A stretch of 64,000 nt of DNA, from the NCBI RefSeq assembly GCF_025399835.1, contig NZ_JAODVR010000001.1:2108001-2172000 (forward strand), given 5' to 3'. Every line of letters begins with the position of its first letter. The stretch's first letter is position 1. Origin of the DNA: Haloarchaeobius sp. HME9146 (lineage in GTDB: Archaea > Halobacteriota > Halobacteria > Halobacteriales > Natrialbaceae). The notes under the pieces are model-generated. The model worked only from the letters and a program-made list of their open reading frames with translations. It was not told where the DNA came from and made no database searches. A program made the translations under genes and the position numbers. Below are positions 57,842 through 64,000 of the stretch, piece after piece.

Positions 57842-59299
57842 TCAGAGCGTGTGGATGCCGGCGAACTCGAACCGGGAACCGCCCGCCTCGCTGTCGGTGA
57901 GGGTCACCTTCCAGCCGTGGGCGGTCGCTATCTGTTTGACGATGGCCAGCCCGAACCCGGAGCCGTCCTCGCTCGTCGTGAAACTCGTCTCGAAGACGTG
58001 CTCTTTCGTCTCGTCGGAGATGCCATCGCCGTCGTCTTCGACGTAGAACCCGGCGTCCATGGGGCCGATCCGAACCGTCACGTCCGGTTGGCAGTGCTTG
58101 ACCGCGTTACGGAACATGTTCTCGAACAGCTGGCGGAGGCGTGCCTCGTCTGCAGCCAACACGAGGTCGCCGTCGACCTCCAGCGTCGCGTCGGGGGCGT
58201 CCGTGGTCTCCCAGGCGGCGGTGGCGACCTCGCGGAGGTCGACCGGTTCCGGCTTCCGGATGTGTTCACCCTTGCGAGCGAGTTCGAGCAGGTCGTCGAT
58301 GAGCTGGCGGGTCCGGTCGAGCGCGGTGTCGACGGTCTCGAGGCTCTCCGTGTCGCCGGTCGCCATGCAGAGGTGGAGGTTCGCCTGGGCGACCATCAGC
58401 GGGTTCAACAGGTCGTGTGCGAGGGTTCCGGCGAACTCCTGGAGGAACTCGTTCTGGCGGACCAGTTCCTCCTTCTTGATCTGGTCGGTCATGTCCCGAG
58501 TGACCTTCGCGAAGCCGACCAGTTCGCCGTCCTCCTCCAGCGCCGTCAGAACGACGTCCGCCCAGAACTCGCTCCCGTCCTTCCGGACGCGCCACCCCTC
58601 GGTGTCGAGTCGTCCGTTCGCTCGTGCTTTCTCGAGGTTCCTGGCGGGAACGCCGGCTTCGATATCGGCGCTCGTGTAGAGCAGTGAGAAGTGCTCCCCG
58701 ATGACCTCGGCCGCCGAGTAGCCCTTGATATGTGTCGCACCCCGGTTCCACGTCTGGATGAATCCATGTTTGTCGAGGAGGAAGATGGCGTAGTCCTCGA
58801 CACTGTCGACGAGCAACTGGAACTGCGTCTCGGTCCGGCCGGTCACTCGCTCCAGTTCGACCATAGCCCGGTACTGGGCGACCACGTTGCGGATCCGGTT
58901 CGCGAGGATATCGTACTGGACGAGACCATCGTGTTTGTGGACGTACTCCGTCACACCTGCAGAGATAGCGTCCAGGATGAGCTCTTCGCGCGCGTTCTTG
59001 CTGAACAGCACGAACGGGACGGTCGGCGACCAGGACTGGACCTCGTGTAGCAGGTCCTGCCAGTCCCCGTCGGGCAGTTCGCTTTCGCTGACGACGCAAT
59101 CGAAGTGCTCGTGCGCATCCAGCTGGGCCGTGGCTTCCTCGATGGAGGTGGCCGTCTCGACCGTGAAATCGGGGTACTCGGTATCGAATCGCTCGCGGAG
59201 CGAGGTCGAGAGCCCCGTATCCGGCTCGACGTGGAGGACGTGTATCGTCCCCTGGGGTACGCGACCGGTTTTCCGCAGCCCGAGGTCGATGTCAGGCAT
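57842..59299 (-). CDS. Histidine kinase with atypical receiver, PAS and HATPase domains
   Basis: 485 aa. The N-terminal receiver-like domain (about 18-135) has acidic-pocket HVEPDTG and the strand FDCVVSESELPDGDW, where the phosphorylatable Asp of the usual VVSDYxLP pattern is Glu72. A PAS/PAC domain follows (SVEDYAIFLLDKHGFIQTWN, to VTRDMTDQIKKEE). Then HisKA (AGTLAHDLLNPLMVAQ) with the phosphoacceptor His, and HATPase boxes NMFRNAVKHC, EDDGDGISD and GSGFGLAIVKQI. It is cytosolic and probably senses redox or light-linked signals. No response regulator is adjacent. Confidence 0.9.
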   Translation of the reverse strand: MPDIDLGLRKTGRVPQGTIHVLHVEPDTGLSTSLRERFDTEYPDFTVETATSIEEATAQLDAHEHFDCVVSESELPDGDWQDLLHEVQSWSPTVPFVLFSKNAREELILDAISAGVTEYVHKHDGLVQYDILANRIRNVVAQYRAMVELERVTGRTETQFQLLVDSVEDYAIFLLDKHGFIQTWNRGATHIKGYSAAEVIGEHFSLLYTSADIEAGVPARNLEKARANGRLDTEGWRVRKDGSEFWADVVLTALEEDGELVGFAKVTRDMTDQIKKEELVRQNEFLQEFAGTLAHDLLNPLMVAQANLHLCMATGDTESLETVDTALDRTRQLIDDLLELARKGEHIRKPEPVDLREVATAAWETTDAPDATLEVDGDLVLAADEARLRQLFENMFRNAVKHCQPDVTVRIGPMDAGFYVEDDGDGISDETKEHVFETSFTTSEDGSGFGLAIVKQIATAHGWKVTLTDSEAGGSRFEFAGIHTL

Positions 59300-59563
59300 C
59301 GATGCTCACCCGTCCGATGCGCTCTGAAGACGAGGGAGTGTTGGCCGCCCGATGGTCGCCGTCTGGTCTTCGGTCACCATGTGACCCGCCAGATAGCCCT
59401 TCAGTATCCCTGACGGAGTGACCCTTCATACGAGACGTACGGACGCCACGAGATTTACTCCTTCGTACGATTCTCATCCGAACGGAACGTTAGGCTGGGG
59501 TTTCGCGGTGAAAACGAGACTTTTTGGTAAGCCTAAAGTACCCGCATCGGAGAGGGAGAACCA

Positions 59564-60280
59564 ATGAGCAAGGAGTCGACGGAGACCGAGGAACAGCTCA
59601 CGTTCGACGACCTCGCGGTCGTCATGGGTACCTACAACGAGGCGGAGGCCATCGAACACGTCCTCACGGACATCGAGGAGGTCACCGACGGGCGAGCCGA
59701 GATCGTCTGCGTGGACGGGTCGGACGACGAGACGCCCGAGGTCGCCCGCGAACACGGGGCGACCGTCATCGAACAGGAACCACAGGGCTACGGTGTGGCG
59801 GTCCGCGAGGCCATCCTCACGCCCGACCGAGAGGTCATCGTCACGACCGACTGCGACGACACCTACCCGATGGAGGCGCTCCCTCGCTTCCTCGAACTCG
59901 TCAACGAGGGGTACGACGTGGTCTCCGGCGACCGACTCCACTACGGCGCTGAGGCGATGCCCGCGTTCAACCGCTTCGGGAACCACATGTTCGCCCTGCT
60001 GGCCTCCAGCCTGATGGGCGAGCGCGTCCACGACACGACGACCGGGATGCGGGCGTACCGCCGCGACGTCGTCCAGGACATCACGTGGACCGAGAACACC
60101 GGCCTGTCTGCGGAACTCCTCATCCGCCCCGCGATGCGTGGCTACCGCGTCATCGAGACGCCCATCCGGTACGCGGAACGAAAGGGCGAGACGAAACTCG
60201 ACCCGCTCGAGGGTGGGGCGGCCATCGGGAAGTCCATCGTCAAGGTCTGCCTCGAAGAACGGGTCAAGCGGCTCTTCTAG
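59564..60280 (+). CDS. Family 2 glycosyltransferase (dolichol-phosphate hexose synthase-like)
   Basis: 238 aa. The GT-A fold starts AVVMGTYNEAEAIEHVL and holds the EIVCVDGSDDETPEVA and VTTDCDDTYPMEALPRFL acidic motifs; DTTTGMRAYRRDVV and ETPIRYAERKGETKL follow. The protein has no C-terminal helices, like DPM1-type and AglJ/AglD-like enzymes, which load hexose onto dolichol phosphate for archaeal N-glycosylation. The precise sugar cannot be read. The DUF7846/GT-C gene lies convergent downstream. Confidence 0.88.
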   Translation: MSKESTETEEQLTFDDLAVVMGTYNEAEAIEHVLTDIEEVTDGRAEIVCVDGSDDETPEVAREHGATVIEQEPQGYGVAVREAILTPDREVIVTTDCDDTYPMEALPRFLELVNEGYDVVSGDRLHYGAEAMPAFNRFGNHMFALLASSLMGERVHDTTTGMRAYRRDVVQDITWTENTGLSAELLIRPAMRGYRVIETPIRYAERKGETKLDPLEGGAAIGKSIVKVCLEERVKRLF

Positions 60281-60429
60281 CGACGACGGGCGTACCCGTC
60301 AGTTCCCTTCGATGACGGTGCCACCGGCACCGACCGCGATTTTCGGTTCGCCGCAGGCGAATGCCGTGAGGTTCGACCCTGTCGGGGTCTCCGCGACCGT
60401 CCCGTCCGCGTCGGCCCCCGGCGTCAGGA

Positions 60430-62577
60430 CTAGCGAGACGGGGCGGTCAGCGTCCCGTTGACCCACACCCCATCGAGGTGCTGGTCGGGGTGGTCCGGCA
60501 GGTAGGTCCCCCGCGTGCCGCAGTCGATGGTCAGCGAGCAGACCGAGGTCTCGGCAGGCCAGACCACCTGCACGCGACCGTCCCGGACCCGGGTGTCGAA
60601 CTCCTGGCGGTAGGTCAGCGTCGACCCGCCGTCGTAGTTCAGGATGACCGCGACGGCGAGCTCCTGGCTGCCGTTCACCGCGAGTGCCCCGCTCTCGCCG
60701 AGCGGGCGGGCGTCGTCGTCGGTGACCCGGAGCCCGTCTGGGCCGACCGACCAGTTCACCGAGACCTGCTCGCCGACCGCCTGGTCGATGTAGAGCTCCC
60801 GGACGTCGCTGCCGTTCTCGATTCTGATGATGGCGCTCTGGGCCCCCGAGGGGACGCCGACGCGGGTGGTGCCATCCAGGCGTTCGCCCTCGCGGACGGT
60901 GAGAGGAACCAGCTTGCCGATGACGTTCTCGTCCGGTGCCGGGGTCCACTCGCCGTGGTAGGTCCAGCGGTACAGCTCCCGGTCGGGATACGCGTCGAGG
61001 ACCTCGAACGTGCTCGGGGCGTCCTGGTGCTGGGCGTACACCACGTCACCGTCGAAACCGGGGTCGTTCCGGAGCGACTGGAACGGGTGGTTCGACCAGT
61101 GGCCGTACGGGGTCGGCACCATGACGAGTGCGTTCTCGAAGTCGGTCGACTCGAGCGGTTCGTAGGCCGACTCGTACTTGGCGGTGTAGTCCGCGCTGTC
61201 CTCGACCGGGCCCGACAGCGCCGCCTGTTCTGCCACGCCGATGGCCGGGACCGTGAGCGCGAGCGCGGCGACCAGCACGACCCGGGCAGTTCGGGCGGAG
61301 TACCGGCGCGCGACGACCTCACGGAGGCGGTCGCCCACACCGACGACGCCGACGGCCCCGAACACGGAGAGCGGGACGAGCATGTCGAAGTGGTAGATGG
61401 GGCCGTGAATCGCCAGCAGGCCGTCGTTCGGGTCCTCCAGCCCGCCCTGGACGTTGTAGGTCCCCCAGAAGTACAGGTTCCCGACGATCACACTGACGAA
61501 GATGCCGAGGAGCAGGAGTCGCAGGGTGTCGTCCGAGAGGTGCGGCCGGTCGATGCTGGGCGTGCTCTCACGCGCCCGCAGGTGACCGGCCCAGGCGAGC
61601 AGTCCCACGGCGAAGACGACGGTGCCGACCCACCCGGCGGCGGTCCACGACTGTGCGAACAGCACCAGCAGGGTGGTCGTGGCCCGGACCGAGAGCGCGG
61701 GCGTCCAGACGAGGTCGTGGTCGACGATGCGACGCTTCCCGAACCCGAGGCCGTCCAGCGGCGCGAACGCCTCGAACGGGAACAGCAGGGGGTCACCGGT
61801 CAACAGCCAGTTGTACCCCAGGGCGGCGATTACACCCGTGATTCCGAGCACCGCGATGACGAGGTTCCGGGTGAGCTGTGGGCGCAGTCGCGCGGCATCG
61901 TGGCGGTAGCCCGTCCAGAGCGTCCAGCAGGCGTGTCCGATGAACGGGAGTGCGAACAGGACCGCGGTGTAGGGTCGCCCGAAGAACGAGAGCGCGATGG
62001 CGACGCCGGCGAGGGCGGCCCAGCGACGGCTCGCAGTGGCTTCGTCTGCCCGGACCGCCCGGACGTAGCCGAGCGCGAACAGCAGGTTCAGGAACGTCGT
62101 CGGGGCGTACGGGAGGAAGAGACTGGACGCGAGCAGGAACATCGGCGAGAGCACGAGCAGGATGCCCGCGAGGACGCCGACCCGGCGGTCGAACGCCTCG
62201 GTCCCGAGGGCGACCACCAGCGCGACGTTCCCGGCCGCGACGGCGGCGAGGGCGAGTCTCGGCACGCCGACGGCCAGCCCGAGCGCGAACATCCCGGCCG
62301 GGACAGGTGCGTACTTCGGGTACATCGCGCCCTCGTCGACGACGAAGAACCACGGGCGGAACTCGTCGGCGAGTCCCGCCGGTGGGTAGTGCTGGAACTG
62401 GCCGTCGAGCAGGAGCGCGGCCTGCTGGAGGTAGACCCCCTCGTCGTGGTTCAGGGAGTGGTACGGAAAGAGCTCGCTCGCGACGAGGAAGACGACGGCC
62501 CCGGCCAGGAGGGAGAGCAGGAGGGTCGGGACGTACCGGGTCGCGAGAACGGTCCGGAGCCTGTCGACCCGTGCCAT
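60430..62577 (-). CDS. GT-C membrane glycosyltransferase-like protein (ArnT/PMT type)
   Basis: 715 aa. About 12 membrane helices fill the first 460 residues, with the GT-C first-loop acidic motif in YHSLNHDEGVYLQQAALLLD. A large beta-rich extracellular domain follows (about 470-715) ending WVNGTLTAPSR. Enzymes of this type take a lipid-linked sugar and transfer it to a protein or lipid; haloarchaeal relatives are annotated DUF7846. It probably works in surface glycosylation alongside the GT2 at 59564. A second frame continues past the stop (see findings). Confidence 0.82.
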   Translation of the reverse strand: MARVDRLRTVLATRYVPTLLLSLLAGAVVFLVASELFPYHSLNHDEGVYLQQAALLLDGQFQHYPPAGLADEFRPWFFVVDEGAMYPKYAPVPAGMFALGLAVGVPRLALAAVAAGNVALVVALGTEAFDRRVGVLAGILLVLSPMFLLASSLFLPYAPTTFLNLLFALGYVRAVRADEATASRRWAALAGVAIALSFFGRPYTAVLFALPFIGHACWTLWTGYRHDAARLRPQLTRNLVIAVLGITGVIAALGYNWLLTGDPLLFPFEAFAPLDGLGFGKRRIVDHDLVWTPALSVRATTTLLVLFAQSWTAAGWVGTVVFAVGLLAWAGHLRARESTPSIDRPHLSDDTLRLLLLGIFVSVIVGNLYFWGTYNVQGGLEDPNDGLLAIHGPIYHFDMLVPLSVFGAVGVVGVGDRLREVVARRYSARTARVVLVAALALTVPAIGVAEQAALSGPVEDSADYTAKYESAYEPLESTDFENALVMVPTPYGHWSNHPFQSLRNDPGFDGDVVYAQHQDAPSTFEVLDAYPDRELYRWTYHGEWTPAPDENVIGKLVPLTVREGERLDGTTRVGVPSGAQSAIIRIENGSDVRELYIDQAVGEQVSVNWSVGPDGLRVTDDDARPLGESGALAVNGSQELAVAVILNYDGGSTLTYRQEFDTRVRDGRVQVVWPAETSVCSLTIDCGTRGTYLPDHPDQHLDGVWVNGTLTAPSR

Positions 62578-62581
62578 CGAT

Positions 62582-63742
62582 TCAGTCGTCCGCTTCGGCG
62601 TAGTTCCCGGACTCGTCCACCTTCGGGAACCACGCGAGTTCGTGGTCGGCGGTCAGGTCGACCCGGACCCGCTGGTCGAGGTCGACCTGGTCGGTGTGAT
62701 TGTGCATGCACTCGAGCACGTCGCCATTGTCGAGTTCGACCCGGTAGAGGATGGTCGGGCCGAGGTAGCGCCGGTAGATGACGCGCCCGTTCGATTCGGC
62801 CCCGTCACAGGGGGCCGCACTGATGTCGTCCGGCCGGACGAGCACGTCGAGCGTCGTCCCATCGTACTCCTGGGCGAGACCGTGCATGATCTCGCGGTCG
62901 ACGGTGCCGATGCCGGTCTCGACGGCCTCGCCGCGGAGGAAGCCCGAGAGGAAGGAGGCGTGACCCAGGAAGCCCGCGACGAAGCGGGACTCGGGGTGCT
63001 GGAACACCTGTTCGGGGCGACCGACCTGTTCGAGGTCGCCGTCGTTCATCACGGCCACGCGGTCGGAGATGCTCATCGCCTCCTCCTGGTCGTGGGTGAC
63101 CGAGATGGCGGTGACGCCGGCCTCCTTGAGGATGCGGCGCACCTCCTCGCGCATCTCGACGCGGAGGTCCACGTCGAGGTTCGAGAACGGTTCGTCGAGC
63201 AGCAGGATGCGCGGTTCCGGGGCGAGCGAGCGCGCCAGCGCGATGCGCTGTTGCTGGCCGCCCGAGAGCTCGTCGGGGTAGGCGTCGGCATGGGAGTGCA
63301 GGCCGACGAGGTCGAGCATCTCGTCGACCCGTTCCTGCTTCTGTGCCTCGTCCATGTCCTTCAGCCCGAAGCCGACGTTCTCACGAGCGGTCATGTGCGG
63401 GAACAGCGCGAACTCCTGGAAGACGACGCCGACGCCGCGCTTCTCGGGACTGACGAACGAGCCGTTGCCCGAGACGGCCGACCCGTTCAGGTTCACGGTG
63501 CCGCCGTCGGGGCGTTCGAGGCCCGCGACGAGCCGGAGCGTCGTGGTCTTGCCACAGCCCGACGGCCCGAGCATGGTGAGAATCTCGCCCTCGCGGACCG
63601 ACAGCGAGAGGTCGGTGATGACGTCCTCGGAGCCGTAGGATTTGGAGACGCCGTCCAGTTCCAGGACGGTCTCCGAATCCTCTACCGAGGGGCGGTCGTA
63701 CACGGTCTCGACGTCTGCAGTGATGGTCGCGTTACTTGACAT
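62582..63742 (-). CDS. ABC transporter ATP-binding protein (iron/spermidine/thiamine type)
   Basis: 386 aa. Walker A GPSGCGKTT, Q-loop FQEFALFPHM, signature LSGGQQQRIAL, Walker B RILLLDEPFSNLD and the H-loop SVTHDQEEA are intact. The C-terminal TOBE domain (about 290-375) is typical of Fe3+ (FbpC), sulfate, spermidine/putrescine and thiamine importers. It overlaps the permease gene at 63732 by 11 nt, so both are in one operon. The binding protein lies beyond the right edge if present. Confidence 0.93.
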   Translation of the reverse strand: MSSNATITADVETVYDRPSVEDSETVLELDGVSKSYGSEDVITDLSLSVREGEILTMLGPSGCGKTTTLRLVAGLERPDGGTVNLNGSAVSGNGSFVSPEKRGVGVVFQEFALFPHMTARENVGFGLKDMDEAQKQERVDEMLDLVGLHSHADAYPDELSGGQQQRIALARSLAPEPRILLLDEPFSNLDVDLRVEMREEVRRILKEAGVTAISVTHDQEEAMSISDRVAVMNDGDLEQVGRPEQVFQHPESRFVAGFLGHASFLSGFLRGEAVETGIGTVDREIMHGLAQEYDGTTLDVLVRPDDISAAPCDGAESNGRVIYRRYLGPTILYRVELDNGDVLECMHNHTDQVDLDQRVRVDLTADHELAWFPKVDESGNYAEADD

Positions 63743-64000
63743 CGTATCCCTCCTGGGAGAGTATCACGAAGATGGAGACGGCGGACACGCCGAGCAGGAT
63801 GAGCGCGGGCACCGCGGCGTCGTAGAACGCCTGGTTGCGGTGGGCCTGCCAGATGTGCGTGACCACGGTCTCGTAGCCGGTCGGCCGGAGCATCAGCGTC
63901 GCAGGGAGTTCCTTCATCGTCGTCAGGAACACCAGCGCCGCGCCCCCGAGCAGCCCCGGGGCCGCGAGCGGGAGCGTGATGGACCGGAACGCGCCGACCG
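63732..64000 (-). CDS. ABC transporter permease (iron/thiamine-type), cut by window
   Basis: Only the C-terminal about 89 residues are visible. LPLAAPGLLGGAALVFLTTM and KELPATLMLRPTGYETVV are the EAA-loop and KELP segment of FbpB/ThiP-type permeases. The last helix ends ILSQEGYDVK. It pairs with the ATPase just downstream (11-nt overlap). Confidence 0.88.
   Translation of the reverse strand, partial: VGAFRSITLPLAAPGLLGGAALVFLTTMKELPATLMLRPTGYETVVTHIWQAHRNQAFYDAAVPALILLGVSAVSIFVILSQEGYDVK

Noticed and set aside
59485-59535. Possible second iron box (TTAGGC and GCCTAAA)
   Set aside because: The two halves are about 35 nt apart and the closer arms do not form a palindrome.
60478-62781. 767-codon plus-strand frame
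   Set aside because: Antisense of the GT-C gene, with Arg/Glu/Asp-rich repetitive composition and no domain; the minus-strand product has clear helices and a GT-C motif.

Overview
The window is chromosomal DNA from a haloarchaeon (class Halobacteria). Evidence: GC is high and third codon positions are strongly GC-rich. Almost every protein is acidic. Promoters are archaeal, with a TATA-like box about 25 nt before starts that often lack a Shine-Dalgarno site. Marker genes include uL16 (L10e), Trm112, form III RuBisCO, halocyanins, UPF0058, PGF-CTERM and DUF7344-type proteins. Genus cannot be decided from the window. Both ends cut through genes.

Layout. 1-2966: a GMC oxidoreductase/gluconate 2-dehydrogenase subunit 3 pair behind a DtxR-like iron box, a fumarylacetoacetate hydrolase-family enzyme and a DUF3592 membrane protein. 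2967-3399: tRNA-Glu(UUC) followed by a decayed tandem copy of its 3' end. 3400-7355: a nucleobase permease and two divergent dipeptide-type ABC permeases with no ATPase nearby. 7399-7929: ribosomal protein uL16. 7919-10946: two DUF7344 winged-helix regulators, a zinc-ribbon membrane protein and a non-coding stretch with a 31-bp minisatellite.

11299-19351 is the most distinctive region. It encodes an ER-type signal peptidase I of the SipW kind with four secreted proteins carrying SipW-type signal peptides. Three of those signals also carry a twin-arginine motif. One protein has a von Willebrand A domain inserted in its SipW-type core, and one ends in a stalk of 13 N-glycosylation sequons spaced exactly six residues apart. 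A small membrane protein follows, then a convergent 7TM/PAS histidine kinase. By analogy with bacterial tapA-sipW-tasA and archaeal TasA-like bundling pili, this looks like a secreted fibre or matrix system; that function is inference.

21619-23639: sucCD. 23695-28506: three very acidic, largely disordered proteins (two clear paralogues) with short C-terminal helices, and an embedded CDGSH Fe-S gene. 28638-31794: a Gfo/Idh/MocA oxidoreductase, a HAD-IIA phosphatase and form III RuBisCO. 31795-35901: a PGF-CTERM surface protein resembling the SecD periplasmic head, a small zinc protein, a methyltransferase, an AidB-like acyl-CoA dehydrogenase and a DUF457-like membrane protein. 36003-39971: an MscS channel, a 40-aa membrane protein, two halocyanins, an HMA domain that has lost its cysteines, an Lrp regulator and an AhpD-like protein. 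40009-44834: a UDG-family protein, a J-domain membrane protein with an SR-rich linker, DNA polymerase IV with a PIP box, and an aldo-keto reductase. 45004-48145: small genes, then CbiX and a DR2241-family partner (cobalamin or siroheme metal insertion). 48176-53909: Trm112, purA, a winged-helix protein, a long coiled-coil protein and UPF0058. 54058-57832: an RHH-like protein, a TrkA-domain ion channel with an altered filter, a DUF998 protein and a VOC protein. 57842-64000: a PAS kinase whose receiver lacks the usual aspartate, two glycosyltransferases, and an iron-type ABC ATPase with its permease running off the right edge.

Genes are tightly packed and several convergent pairs overlap at their stop codons (7919-7929, 25731-25734, 51226-51229).
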